A stretch of 64,000 bases of DNA from DAOSEC01 sp035362935 (GCA_035362935.1 DAOSEC010000003.1:1-64000), one strand, 5' to 3'. Counted from the first letter of the stretch, positions 53,883 to 62,671 are shown. Notes: generated from the letters alone by a model not told the origin. Numbers and translations: made by a program.

Positions 53883-55007
53883 ATGAATAAGAAACAGCGA
53901 ATAAATGAAATTAAAAACGCATTTGTACAGTCTACCCCTGATGTGATTGAACGTATTGATTTGAGTCATATACAAAACTTAGGTCCAACGATTGATCCAA
54001 ATTTATTTCTCTCCACAAAACCTTTTCCTCTGAGAATATCGTATAAACGTCTTGCATTCTTATTCTCTATGGCCATCATCTTAGTGATAGGAACCATTTA
54101 CATCGGATCAATGTTACCAAAAACAGAAGCACCGATGGATAATGAGTTTTCGTATTCCGAAGTTTCATCAAGCGAAGCAACGCCTCTTAGTCACGCTATC
54201 ATAGGTGGAACTGTGATATTACAACAATTCTTAGTTGAGTTAGGAGTTGATCCAATTGGTTTTGTTCCGAATCAACCAAACCTTTGGCAAATTGAATCTA
54301 GACTAGATCGTTTCTATCAATATGTTCCCATTTTACATCAAATGTTATCTCCTCAAACCACAAGCAGCATCACTTTGGTCGAATCAGATCGGTCGGATTA
54401 TCAACAAAAAATGATTGTTCCAGTCCAACAAATGAGTGGAACAGAACAAAACATGATTGTTTATCTCAATGTTACCAACAATCAAATCAAAGAAATTGAC
54501 GGACTTGTCGTAATCGAAGAACATATGTTTTATTTTGATGCATCTTATTTAGAAACATCAAAAGTAACCTATCGATTTTATCAGTCAAATGAGTTACAAG
54601 ACAAACGAATCGAATTAACACAAGACAAAGCAACCAATTCAATTACTTATCATGTAAAAAAAGTGGATGGATCGACAATCATTAACGATAGCATCATTGA
54701 AAAAACAGAGGATCAAGTCAAACTTTTACTAATAAAAAACAGTCAGATTGATGTTTCCTTTGATGTTACGTGGGTTGATCAATTAGAAGCAACTTATGAA
54801 ATCTCAACAATCTCAATGACTTTTCCAAATAGTACCGATTTTCCAGTTGTTGGAGATTACAAATTTGAAAGCAGTCTTCTTGGTGAAGTTGGAACAATCA
54901 GAGTGTATGTTGATCTCGATCAAATGAGTTTAACCGACAAAATCCACATTAATGTGACTCGACCAATCTATGGATCAAGAACCTATGTGTTCAATATCGA
55001 AGATTAA
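53883..55007 (+). CDS. Single-pass membrane protein, probable sigma-factor partner
   Basis: A 374-residue protein: a short cytoplasmic N terminus (about 1-53), one helix at about 54-73 (LAFLFSMAIILVIGTIYIG) and a large outer domain rich in beta strands. The layout matches membrane-bound anti-sigma factors and its gene is directly coupled to the ECF gene. The zinc-binding HxxxCxxC motif of common anti-sigma domains is missing from the N terminus, so the assignment rests on gene order and topology. The outer domain family is not recognised. Confidence 0.65.
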   Translation: MNKKQRINEIKNAFVQSTPDVIERIDLSHIQNLGPTIDPNLFLSTKPFPLRISYKRLAFLFSMAIILVIGTIYIGSMLPKTEAPMDNEFSYSEVSSSEATPLSHAIIGGTVILQQFLVELGVDPIGFVPNQPNLWQIESRLDRFYQYVPILHQMLSPQTTSSITLVESDRSDYQQKMIVPVQQMSGTEQNMIVYLNVTNNQIKEIDGLVVIEEHMFYFDASYLETSKVTYRFYQSNELQDKRIELTQDKATNSITYHVKKVDGSTIINDSIIEKTEDQVKLLLIKNSQIDVSFDVTWVDQLEATYEISTISMTFPNSTDFPVVGDYKFESSLLGEVGTIRVYVDLDQMSLTDKIHINVTRPIYGSRTYVFNIED

Positions 55008-55038
55008 AAAAACCAGTTTCATCTAGAAACTGGTTTTT
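55008..55038. terminator. Bidirectional terminator
   Basis: AAAAACCAGTTTC pairs with GAAACTGGTTTTT around ATCTA, with A- and T-runs on the two sides. It separates convergent genes. Confidence 0.92.
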
Positions 55039-55042
55039 GTTA

Positions 55043-56509
55043 TTATCCCCAAATGAGCCCAACAAATTGTGGGTAATCAATATAAGGATTTCGATTCTTT
55101 TGATAAGAGAAAATAACTTCGTTGCGATTGCGTTCAAAATCGTCAACTGGATCAAAATCATGCCAATCTAGCAAGGTTGAAAACCAAGCCATTTCTCGAA
55201 CAGAAGGGTTCTTATCAACTAATGTATATTGAGGATAACGCGTTACCATATAAAATAGAATCCGTGCTATATCACCTTTGACGGCATCGCGTGGAGCATA
55301 ACTCGCTGCTGTTGTTGTGTTGGCAAAATATTTGTTTCCACGACTTGAGTTTTCACTTGGATTGGCTGGTTTTAAATTGTGTAAATCCGAAGCTTCATTG
55401 ACCGTACCGTTTGCTGCACTAACACCAAGGAGCGATTGTGGCCAGACATGCTCTCTATTCCATGTAGTTCCACCATCCCATGCAGCTTTCACACTTGTTC
55501 CACGATACACCAAAATAACGTTACTTGCGTTATTGGGATCTCGATCGGTAATTTGTAATATATCTCTTGCATCGCCGTAATTGACTCCCTTTACTCCTGT
55601 TGAAACAATGCTTCTGAGTTCTAGGAGAAGTGCATTTCCAACTAAGCCCTTAGCAGAATTATAGTACGCTAACGTGATAAAATCATCATCTTGTGAAGGA
55701 GATACGGTTACTTGAAAACTTACTTCAAACTCATCATGACTTACAAATACGTTGTAAGGACCAGCTTGTGTAAGCAAAACACTTGTTACAGTATATTCGC
55801 TCGAGAGTAATGTCTCTTTTGATCCATCTGACCAAACGAGTCTAACTTGGAGACCACTTAGATTGATATTGTCATTGATTTGATAGTTTAACTTAGTAGG
55901 TGGAGTAATTTCGATACCAACTTTGGTTAATGGGACTTCAACCTCACTCACAGCTACTTTAAACGAATCAGTAAATGTTTTATAGGTTACAAGTATAGTT
56001 TTTGTTCCAGAAGTACTAGAATCATACCCACTAACTGTATATTCATGAGGTGCAAGATCTCTTGTAGTATAATCTGATAGTATGGCTGATACCGTGATAC
56101 CTGTCAAGTCTAACATTTCGTTTTGTGCATAGATTAACTTATTTGGTGCTCTTACGATTAGACCAATTTCATAAGGAATAATCTCTTCCATTGGGTCTAA
56201 CACAATGAGCCAAATTCCTGTGGTAAAATAGTTATAAGAGATTGTGACATATTGAACCCCAGGTTCACTTGAATCAAACCCTTCAAATGTCAATCGTGAT
56301 TGAGTTATTAAAATTAAATTGTCATTGGATTGAACAACACTTACTTTGATGGTTGACGGATCAAAGGGCTCTTCGTATTCGTACATAATCTTAGCAACCT
56401 CAGTTACTTCAATACCAATGTCACGAACCTCTCGACCACCAAGACCTTCACAAGCGGATAATGTGAATCCAAATAATAAGATAATAAGAAAAGTAAAAAG
56501 TTTCTTCAT
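55043..56509 (-). CDS. Secreted endonuclease I lipoprotein with Ig-like domains
   Basis: A 488-residue lipoprotein (lipobox FTLSAC, Cys about 19). Three bacterial Ig-like (Big-type) domains follow at about 30-120, 125-205 and 208-285, with motifs such as FDSSEPGVQYVTISY and YDSSTSGTKTILVTY. The nuclease domain (about 290-488) is of the endonuclease I (EndA/Dns) family: TWNREHVWPQSLLG, SDLHNLKPANPSENSSRGN and GDIARILFYMVTRYP. It should degrade extracellular DNA or RNA at the cell surface, a nucleotide source known in related wall-less bacteria. ATG 56509 is chosen, following AAAGGA; it gives a proper lipoprotein signal. Confidence 0.9.
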   Translation of the reverse strand: MKKLFTFLIILLFGFTLSACEGLGGREVRDIGIEVTEVAKIMYEYEEPFDPSTIKVSVVQSNDNLILITQSRLTFEGFDSSEPGVQYVTISYNYFTTGIWLIVLDPMEEIIPYEIGLIVRAPNKLIYAQNEMLDLTGITVSAILSDYTTRDLAPHEYTVSGYDSSTSGTKTILVTYKTFTDSFKVAVSEVEVPLTKVGIEITPPTKLNYQINDNINLSGLQVRLVWSDGSKETLLSSEYTVTSVLLTQAGPYNVFVSHDEFEVSFQVTVSPSQDDDFITLAYYNSAKGLVGNALLLELRSIVSTGVKGVNYGDARDILQITDRDPNNASNVILVYRGTSVKAAWDGGTTWNREHVWPQSLLGVSAANGTVNEASDLHNLKPANPSENSSRGNKYFANTTTAASYAPRDAVKGDIARILFYMVTRYPQYTLVDKNPSVREMAWFSTLLDWHDFDPVDDFERNRNEVIFSYQKNRNPYIDYPQFVGLIWG

Positions 56510-56544
56510 ACAAATCATGTCCTTTGTTTCTATTTTGCTTATAA

Positions 56545-56573
56545 AGTATATCACAACTATGGGGTGTAATCAA
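56545..56573 (-). promoter_or_regulatory. Promoter of the endonuclease gene
   Basis: On the minus strand, TTGATT (56573-56568), a 17-bp spacer and TATACT (56550-56545). Confidence 0.7.
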
Positions 56574-56734
56574 GTCATAAAATATGTAATATTAGATTGG
56601 TTCAACCCTACATGTCCTCAAGATAAGATTTGTTCTCATATTTATAATAAAAAGTATAAAAATGGGTTTACTAATTAATTAAAGTTTGATAAACTGAGAA
56701 TAATGAACATTAATTCAGGAAAGGAACTATTACT

Positions 56735-57529
56735 ATGAAAGAATCAAAATTTACTGGAGGAATGCTAGGATATCTTGGCGTTCGTATTGTCGCATTTTTA
56801 ATTACGAGTTTTACATTAGGGATAGGGTATCCATGGGCAGTAACGTACAAACAGAAGTGGCTAACCAAACATCAAACAATCGATGGAGAACAATTGGTGT
56901 TTACGGGAACAGGTGGTCAGTTATTTGGAAACTATATTAAATGGTTTTTGTTATCAATCATTACCTTAGGGATATATGCTTTGTGGTTACCTATTAAAAT
57001 TCAACAATGGGTAACAAAAAATACACATCAATTGTCTACTTTGACGAATGTTGAAATTACCGAATCGAAACGTTCTCAACAAGAATCATCAAATACTAGT
57101 CAAAAATCTCTATCATTCAAAAACAAAAAGTTACAAAAACTTTTAATTTTTGTAACAAGCATTGTTGTATTTTCATTAGCTTATTATCTAATTGATATCG
57201 TTATTATTGCATCAAAATATAATATTGAGTTTAGGGTTTTATTCATAAGATCTAATGGATTACTTCGCGTCATCATGTTTGTAATAACTATGATAGGATT
57301 GCTTATTCAATTATTTGGAAAGAATCGACCTGTGATTATGGTTTTCGTATCAATTTGTATACTGGTTGATATCATTTTGATCCAACGAGGGTTTTCAAAT
57401 ATGGCACCGTTTGTTATATCTCCAATGTGGATAAATATAATTGCATTCTTATTCATAAAAATTATAGCTTTCGCACTTGTTATACCAGCAACAATTATAT
57501 CATTCAAGCAAAAAGGTTTAAAAGACTAA
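56735..57529 (+). CDS. DUF898-type membrane protein with extra C-terminal helices
   Basis: A 264-residue protein. Residues about 1-105 resemble the DUF898/YjgN family: GYLGVRIVAFLITSFTLGIGYPWAV, then FTGTGGQLFGNYIKWFLLSIITLGIY and LPIKIQQWV. A polar linker leads to four C-terminal helices (about 133-258). These helices match the separate protein encoded at 57620 (both have I-FG-N-P motifs). Role unknown. RBS AGGAAAGGAAC. Confidence 0.7.
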   Translation: MKESKFTGGMLGYLGVRIVAFLITSFTLGIGYPWAVTYKQKWLTKHQTIDGEQLVFTGTGGQLFGNYIKWFLLSIITLGIYALWLPIKIQQWVTKNTHQLSTLTNVEITESKRSQQESSNTSQKSLSFKNKKLQKLLIFVTSIVVFSLAYYLIDIVIIASKYNIEFRVLFIRSNGLLRVIMFVITMIGLLIQLFGKNRPVIMVFVSICILVDIILIQRGFSNMAPFVISPMWINIIAFLFIKIIAFALVIPATIISFKQKGLKD

Positions 57530-57619
57530 TATATTTTCACAAAAATGGTGTATTTAAGAATCTTGTAGAATATGCATTGATTTCAATATAGAGATAAGTC
57601 AAAGAAAGGATGAATTTAC

Positions 57620-58078
57620 ATGAAAAAACCAAGTATTTTGTCAATTAAATATGTAAAACGCTCAACCTTAAGAATAAAAAAAGAGAAATCCTTGCAACTT
57701 ACTTTAATCATATTATTTGCGTTGATTACATTGACATTCGTCCATAGATATTATAGTGCATTTTATATATTGAGTCCATTTCCTAATCCAATAATAAGAG
57801 CAATTTCGATGCTTGGTAGCCAAAGAATTATATTCTTTGTTATCATTTTCATCATGCTACTCATTCATATATTTGGAAACAATAACCCAAAATTAATGAT
57901 TGCAACTCTCATATTGATTATAATTGATTTTGTTTTTATGTTTATAAACGTACCATTTCAACCACCACTTGAGATAGGTGGTATCTTAATTTATAGCGAT
58001 ATCTTGTTCATATTAAAAATCATCGCAATTTGGTTGGCTTACGTCGCAACCAAAATATCAATCAAAACATACTTTTAA
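57620..58078 (+). CDS. Membrane protein related to the preceding gene's C-terminus
   Basis: A 152-residue protein with a basic N terminus and four helices (about 26-44, 61-85, 90-112, 125-147). LLIHIFGNNNPKLMIATLIL aligns with LLIQLFGKNRPVIMVFVSIC of the upstream protein, and spacing to the last helix is similar. It looks like a duplicated C-terminal module without the DUF898 part. RBS AAAGGATG. Function unknown. Confidence 0.6.
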   Translation: MKKPSILSIKYVKRSTLRIKKEKSLQLTLIILFALITLTFVHRYYSAFYILSPFPNPIIRAISMLGSQRIIFFVIIFIMLLIHIFGNNNPKLMIATLILIIIDFVFMFINVPFQPPLEIGGILIYSDILFILKIIAIWLAYVATKISIKTYF

Positions 58079-58134
58079 TATTTAAGTGTTAGAGTATTTA
58101 TAAAAGCAATTTGTAAAAGCAATTCCTTTTTTAA

Positions 58135-58163
58135 TTGACTTTTCATACAATTTATGGTATTAT
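58135..58163 (+). promoter_or_regulatory. Promoter of rplU-prp-rpmA
   Basis: TTGACT (58135-58140), 17-bp spacer, TATTAT (58158-58163). Confidence 0.75.
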
Positions 58164-58167
58164 ATCT

Positions 58168-58262
58168 ACGTTGCAAAATATCCTACTATGCAACCGCACT
58201 TCAAAGGTTAAACAAGAGGCTATAAGCCCACCTTCATGGCGAGTCTTAGGAAATAAATGAGG
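58168..58262 (+). promoter_or_regulatory. Ribosomal protein L21 leader
   Basis: The leader CGTTGCAAAATATCC..ATGCAACCGCAC..AGGCTATAAGCC..ATGGCGAG before rplU has the position and recognisable blocks of the Firmicutes L21 leader RNA. It includes the small hairpin GGCTATAAGCC. The class is thought to bind L21 for feedback control. Confidence 0.75.
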
Positions 58263-58273
58263 AGGTGTAATGG

Positions 58274-58573
58274 ATGTTCGCAATTATTGAAACTGGTGGT
58301 AAACAATACCGCGTTAGCGAAGGAGACGCTATCTATATTGAAAAATTAGAAGCGGAAGCCGGAAATGAAGTTGTTTTTGACCGCGTTTTATTATTAGGTG
58401 ACAAAGTGGGTGCTCCGTATGTCAAAGGTGCTACGGTAACAGCTACAGTGGAAAAACAAGGAAAACAAAAGAAAATTATTGTTTTCAAATACAAACCTAA
58501 GAAAAAATATCGTAAAAAACAAGGTCATCGTCAACCGTATACGAAAGTTATCATTTCTAAAATCGAAGGATAA
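58274..58573 (+). CDS. rplU: 50S ribosomal protein L21
   Basis: A 99-residue protein of normal length. Motifs FAIIETGGKQYRVSEGD at 2-18, a central VVFDRVLLLGD, and the basic C terminus KYKPKKKYRKKQGHRQPYT. First gene of the conserved rplU-prp-rpmA operon. GAGGAGGTG precedes the ATG. Confidence 0.97.
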   Translation: MFAIIETGGKQYRVSEGDAIYIEKLEAEAGNEVVFDRVLLLGDKVGAPYVKGATVTATVEKQGKQKKIIVFKYKPKKKYRKKQGHRQPYTKVIISKIEG

Positions 58574-58580
58574 TTTTCAC

Positions 58581-58904
58581 ATGATTTTAGTGAAGTTCAC
58601 GACTAATAGTGAAAAATTATTTGTAAAACTTCATGTATCTGGGCATTCCGGATATGAAGACATTGGAAAAGACATCGTATGTAGTGGTGTAACGACTGCT
58701 GTTTATACAACAATTGGTCTCATTGAAAAACTCTCAAGTGGATTTCATGTCGATACCAACGAAGAACAAGCTGTCATTCGTGTAACAATTCAAAAACCAA
58801 ACGAATTGACAAACACAATCATGCAAAACTTATATGAAATTTTAACTTCCATCGCGTTTGATTATCCAAAACATGTCAAAATTTCTAATATTAATAATAA
58901 ATAG
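58581..58904 (+). CDS. prp: Ribosomal-processing cysteine protease Prp
   Basis: A 107-residue protease. The catalytic pair lies in VSGHSGYEDIGKDIVCSGVT (His near 20, Cys near 32). It removes the N-terminal extension of L27, whose gene follows, and that extension is present here. ATG 58581 is chosen, seven bases after the L21 stop and behind GAAGGA; the longer frame reaching back into rplU is spurious. Confidence 0.92.
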   Translation: MILVKFTTNSEKLFVKLHVSGHSGYEDIGKDIVCSGVTTAVYTTIGLIEKLSSGFHVDTNEEQAVIRVTIQKPNELTNTIMQNLYEILTSIAFDYPKHVKISNINNK

Positions 58905-58918
58905 TGAGGAGGACTATC

Positions 58919-59209
58919 ATGCTTAAATTTAATTTGCAGTTTTTCGCTTCGAAAAAGGGTACTGGTTCGACACGCAATGGTCGTGATTCGCAAGCCAAAC
59001 GCCTAGGAGCAAAGTTAAGTGATGGACAATTCGCTACCGCAGGTTCAATTATTTATCGTCAAAGAGGAACACAAATCCTACCAGGTAATAATGTAGGAGT
59101 TGGAAAAGATCATACATTGTTTACATTGATTGATGGTTATATTAAATATGAACGCAAAGGGCGCGACAAAACGCAAGCATCTGCGTATCCAACACGTAAT
59201 AACGAATAA
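58919..59209 (+). CDS. rpmA: 50S ribosomal protein L27 (precursor)
   Basis: A 96-residue protein that begins MLKFNLQFFASKKGTGSTRN. The LNLQFFA-type extension is the Prp cleavage site, giving mature SKKGTGSTRNGRDS at the peptidyl-transferase centre. Remaining motifs: RLGAKLSDGQ, GSIIYRQRGTQILPGNNVGVG. ATG 58919 follows GAGGAGGAC, 14 bp after prp. Confidence 0.97.
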   Translation: MLKFNLQFFASKKGTGSTRNGRDSQAKRLGAKLSDGQFATAGSIIYRQRGTQILPGNNVGVGKDHTLFTLIDGYIKYERKGRDKTQASAYPTRNNE

Positions 59210-59215
59210 AGTAAC

Positions 59216-59246
59216 AAAACACTTCTTTATGAAGTGTTTTTATTTT
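59216..59246 (+). terminator. Terminator after rpmA
   Basis: AAACACTTC (59217-59225), TTTAT loop, GAAGTGTTT (59231-59239), T-rich tail. Confidence 0.88.
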
Positions 59247-59255
59247 GATATGAAA

Positions 59256-59338
59256 GATCATTTCTTCGAAATGAAAAATCATTTCTTCGAAATGATATAA
59301 TCATTTAGTTAAATGATATAATCATTTTTATTTTAAAA
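59256..59338. repeat. ATCATTT/AAATGAT palindrome cluster
   Basis: The AT-rich intergenic DNA has two ATCATTTCTTCGAAATGA units, then two identical 17-mers AAATGATATAATCATTT (59290-59306 and 59311-59327), each an AAATGAT-3-ATCATTT inverted repeat. The 17-mers contain TATAAT and may act as promoters, operators or hairpins. Confidence 0.8.
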
Positions 59339-59353
59339 TGATGACGTCCGTGA

Positions 59354-59359
59354 TATAAT
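59354..59359 (+). promoter_or_regulatory. -10 box upstream of obgE
   Basis: TATAAT at 59354-59359; no clear -35 at standard distance. Confidence 0.45.
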
Positions 59360-59395
59360 ATATAATAATAAACAAATTTAGAAAATAGGTGTCTT

Positions 59396-60676
59396 ATGTT
59401 TGTAGATAGTGTCAATATAAAGGTTTCTGCCGGTAAGGGTGGAGATGGTATGGTTGCATACCGTAGAGAAAAATACGTACCCCTTGGAGGACCAGCTGGT
59501 GGAACAGGTGGACGCGGAGGAAGCGTCATTTTTGTAGGAGAAAGTGGATTAACCACTCTTCTTGATTTTCGTTTTCAAAAACACATCAAAGCAAAAAGTG
59601 GTCAAAATGGAATGTCGAAAAACTGTTTTGGAAAACATGCTGAGGATTTATACATCAAAGTTCCGATTGGGACTATCGTTATTAATACAGATACCGGTGG
59701 AGTGATTGGAGATATTACTGTACATGGACAAGAAGTTGTTGTTGCGAGGGGTGGCCGAGGTGGAAAAGGAAACTTTGAACTTGCGACTCACAAAATAACA
59801 TGTCCTGATTGGGCAGAAAAAGGAGAACCCGGTCAAGAACGTAATCTTCAATTAGAACTAAAAGTGTTAGCTGACGTTGGTTTGGTTGGCTTTCCCAGTG
59901 TAGGAAAATCAACGTTAATCTCCGTTGTTTCTGCTGCTCGACCAAAAATTGCGGATTACCATTTTACAACGTTACAACCAAATTTAGGTGTTGTAGGGGT
60001 AAAAGATGGAAGAGGTTTTGTTATGGCAGATTTACCAGGTCTAATTGAGGGGGCACACCTAGGAGCAGGACTTGGAATTCAGTTTTTAAAACATATTGAA
60101 CGAACACGTGTCATTGTTCATGTCGTGGATATGAGTGGATCAGAAAACAGAAATCCACTCGAAGACTTTAATAAGATTAACAAAGAGCTTGAAAGCTATA
60201 ATTTAAACTTAATGAAGCGACCTCAAATTGTAGCAGCGAATAAAATGGATTTACCACATTCTCAAGAAAACTTAGAAGAATTTCGAAAGGCAGTTGGAAA
60301 TAAATACGAAATTGTGCCGATTTCTGCGATTTCACAAGACAATTTAGAACAGTTGCTTTATAAAATTGCTGATACATTAGATGAAATCGAACCGAATGCA
60401 TTTGAAGATATTCGCGTAGAAGAAGTGGTAGAATACACATTTCAAACACCTGTTGAACCATTTTCTATTGAAAAAGGGGACGATGGAGTGTATAATGTAG
60501 TTGGGCCGAAGATCAAAGAGTTATTTGATCGAACCAACTTTGACAACGAAACATCCTTAAAACGTTTCGCAATTAAATTGCGTAATTTAGGTGTAGATGA
60601 ACAACTTCGTAAATTAGGTGTCCAAGCTGGGGATACTGTCCGAGTACTTGACTTTGAATTTGAATTCAAAGATTAA
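59396..60676 (+). CDS. obgE: GTPase ObgE/CgtA
   Basis: A 426-residue essential-type GTPase acting in 50S maturation and stress response. Glycine-rich Obg domain (about 1-158: GKGGDGMVAYRREKYVPLGG, GGRGGSVIFVG), G domain with GFPSVGKST near 165-173, DLPGLIEGAH, NKMD, and the C-terminal OCT domain (about 345-426). Full length. It follows rpmA, the usual Firmicutes order. RBS AGGTG. Confidence 0.96.
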   Translation: MFVDSVNIKVSAGKGGDGMVAYRREKYVPLGGPAGGTGGRGGSVIFVGESGLTTLLDFRFQKHIKAKSGQNGMSKNCFGKHAEDLYIKVPIGTIVINTDTGGVIGDITVHGQEVVVARGGRGGKGNFELATHKITCPDWAEKGEPGQERNLQLELKVLADVGLVGFPSVGKSTLISVVSAARPKIADYHFTTLQPNLGVVGVKDGRGFVMADLPGLIEGAHLGAGLGIQFLKHIERTRVIVHVVDMSGSENRNPLEDFNKINKELESYNLNLMKRPQIVAANKMDLPHSQENLEEFRKAVGNKYEIVPISAISQDNLEQLLYKIADTLDEIEPNAFEDIRVEEVVEYTFQTPVEPFSIEKGDDGVYNVVGPKIKELFDRTNFDNETSLKRFAIKLRNLGVDEQLRKLGVQAGDTVRVLDFEFEFKD

Positions 60677-60757
60677 TTTTGGTAACCGAGTCTATCTAAA
60701 TCACTAGAAGGCTACGTTATAGATCTTTTATAATTTCATAGAAAGGGAGATTTTATC

Positions 60758-61321
60758 ATGAAAAAGAAAGATACTCTTAAAATTGCCTTAACCGGCATCT
60801 TGATTGCTTTGATTGTTATCATGACATTTGTACCATTCCTTGGTTACATTTCGATTGGTCAAAGCATCAGCATTACTATTATCCACATTCCAGTCATTAT
60901 CGGAATCATCTTAATTGATGATTGGCGATATGCGATTACCTTAGGACTTGCCTTTGGGGTTTCCAGTATGACAAGAGCAATTGTTGCTCCAGTAAGTGTA
61001 TTTGACCCAATTTTCGCAAATCCTGCCATCTCTGTCTTACCACGATTTTTCATCGGTGTTGTAGGATATCTTGTATTACAAATTATGAAGAGATTTCAAT
61101 CTCGAACGCTTAGAACAGGGGTCGTAGCAGCGGCATCTACCTTAACCAATACGATTTTGGTTATTAGTGCATTACTAATCTTCCAATTCAACGCAATTGG
61201 TGGTTGGGCAATCATTGGTCCGTTACTATTACTCAATGCTAGCATTGAAATTGTATTAGCGATTATCGTCTCGATTATCGTTGATAAAGCATTACATCAG
61301 TACATCAGTCAAACAGAATAA
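60758..61321 (+). CDS. ECF transporter S component (substrate unassigned)
   Basis: A 187-residue membrane protein with five to six helices and the ECF S-component pattern: an N-terminal LKIALTGILIALIVIM, then ISITIIHIPVIIGIILIDDW, and NPAISVLPRFFIGVVGYL. S components capture vitamins and hand them to a shared EcfAAT module, not encoded here. The sequence recalls the folate/pantothenate-type group, but the substrate cannot be fixed. RBS AAAGGGAG. No riboswitch is seen upstream. Confidence 0.8.
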   Translation: MKKKDTLKIALTGILIALIVIMTFVPFLGYISIGQSISITIIHIPVIIGIILIDDWRYAITLGLAFGVSSMTRAIVAPVSVFDPIFANPAISVLPRFFIGVVGYLVLQIMKRFQSRTLRTGVVAAASTLTNTILVISALLIFQFNAIGGWAIIGPLLLLNASIEIVLAIIVSIIVDKALHQYISQTE

Positions 61322-61354
61322 ATACATGAACCTTTACCAAAGAGGAGGGAACTT

Positions 61355-62665
61355 ATGATTCGTTTTGAGAATGTAAACTTAGATTACACCGGGTTTCAAA
61401 TGATTGTACCTGGTCTAAAAAATGCCACATTTACGTTTGGTAGCCGTGGACTCGTAAACATTTACGAAGAAGGTTACTTAAAACGAAACGCGATTACAGA
61501 CTTGATTGCTGCGATCAGACGTCCTGACTCTGGTGAAATTTATGTTCAAGGTTTAAAAATTTCAGAATTTGATGAAACAAAAGCTGCCGACTACCGAAGC
61601 AGATACGTCACCGCATTGTTTCGAAACTTTCAGTTTTTAGAAGATAAGACTGCAGCAGAAAATATTGCATTCTATTACGAAATTAGGGGGTTTCCTCGTC
61701 AAAAGGCGATGGAAGAAACAACGAAACTTGTTCAAGAACTAGATTTTTTAGAACATGCAACCAAACTCCCTAAGGAATTCAACGAATATGACAAACCTTT
61801 GTTGTTCATTGCGATTGCATTTGCGATCAACCGTCCGATTACAGTAATGGATGGAATTGATTTTAAATTTAATCAAAAAACACTACAAGCATTATCTCGT
61901 TTTGCGAAAGAGCACTTACTTATCATTAAATCCTTAAAGGATTCTGGTGTAAGAGAAGTATGTGATCGTCACATTGTGATGATTGATGGTGTTATTAAAA
62001 GTGACACTGGAGGAACTACTTATGATGAAGACAATCAAATTGCCATCATTGGTAAAAAGTTACGTGTATCTTCAAAAACATACAACAAGGGAACAAATCC
62101 AATTGTAAAACAACTACCAATGTTCTTTGTTCCTATGTTTTTATTCGCTTTCTTCTCAGCTTTTTTAACAAGATGGATATCTGCGTTGTTTTACGTCAGA
62201 GGAGTTTTAGAACCGAGCGCAGAGTTTAGTGAGTTCTTAAGTCAAGAACGCATTTCAAATATTGTGTTCGCTGTTATTATTGGTTTATTTTTTATCTACA
62301 ATATCTTTAGTTTAACTATCAAACAGCTACGTCTTGATGCATCCATGATTGCGAAAATGAGATTAGCAGGGGTTACTCCAAATAACATCATTCGTATTTA
62401 TTTGACACGTTTCATCATCCCAACCTTAATATTTGTGGTGTTTGGATATGGATGGACTGTACTCTTACCAATCTTTAATGTAACATGGATTGTAAATGAT
62501 TTAGGACTCACAACCGATGGATCGTTTTTATCGATTTACATCAGTGCCTTAGTCGCAACCTTCTTTTCATTCATCCTCGTCGTAGTATATCAAACCTATC
62601 TTTTGAAGAGTTACTTGAGTGAACGGTTGTCAAAATTCATGGTCAATTTAAACAAAAAAAGTTAG
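61355..62665 (+). CDS. Degenerate ABC ATPase fused to FtsX-like permease
   Basis: A 436-residue protein. Residues about 1-215 align in pattern with MacB/LolD-type ABC ATPases but every catalytic motif is altered: Walker A reads YEEGYLKRN instead of GxxGxGKST; the Q-loop is FRNFQFL; the LSGGQ position reads NEYDKPLL; Walker B is TVMDGIDF; the H-loop lacks His. Residues about 245-436 form an FtsX-like permease (three to four helices) with MAKMRLAGVTPNNIIR-like coupling sequence (IAKMRLAGVTPNNII). It probably cannot hydrolyse ATP and may act as a scaffold or signalling partner. It lies 33 bp after the S component; RBS AGGAGGG. Confidence 0.78.
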   Translation: MIRFENVNLDYTGFQMIVPGLKNATFTFGSRGLVNIYEEGYLKRNAITDLIAAIRRPDSGEIYVQGLKISEFDETKAADYRSRYVTALFRNFQFLEDKTAAENIAFYYEIRGFPRQKAMEETTKLVQELDFLEHATKLPKEFNEYDKPLLFIAIAFAINRPITVMDGIDFKFNQKTLQALSRFAKEHLLIIKSLKDSGVREVCDRHIVMIDGVIKSDTGGTTYDEDNQIAIIGKKLRVSSKTYNKGTNPIVKQLPMFFVPMFLFAFFSAFLTRWISALFYVRGVLEPSAEFSEFLSQERISNIVFAVIIGLFFIYNIFSLTIKQLRLDASMIAKMRLAGVTPNNIIRIYLTRFIIPTLIFVVFGYGWTVLLPIFNVTWIVNDLGLTTDGSFLSIYISALVATFFSFILVVVYQTYLLKSYLSERLSKFMVNLNKKS

Positions 62666-62671
62666 AACATG

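Noticed and set aside
58479..58580. N-terminal extension of Prp overlapping rplU
   Set aside because: The extension is a shadow of the rplU frame; ATG 58581 gives the normal Prp length and start.
59256..59338. Replication origin or DnaA-box cluster
   Set aside because: The repeats do not match TTATCCACA-type boxes and lie between rpmA and obgE, far from dnaA/dnaN.
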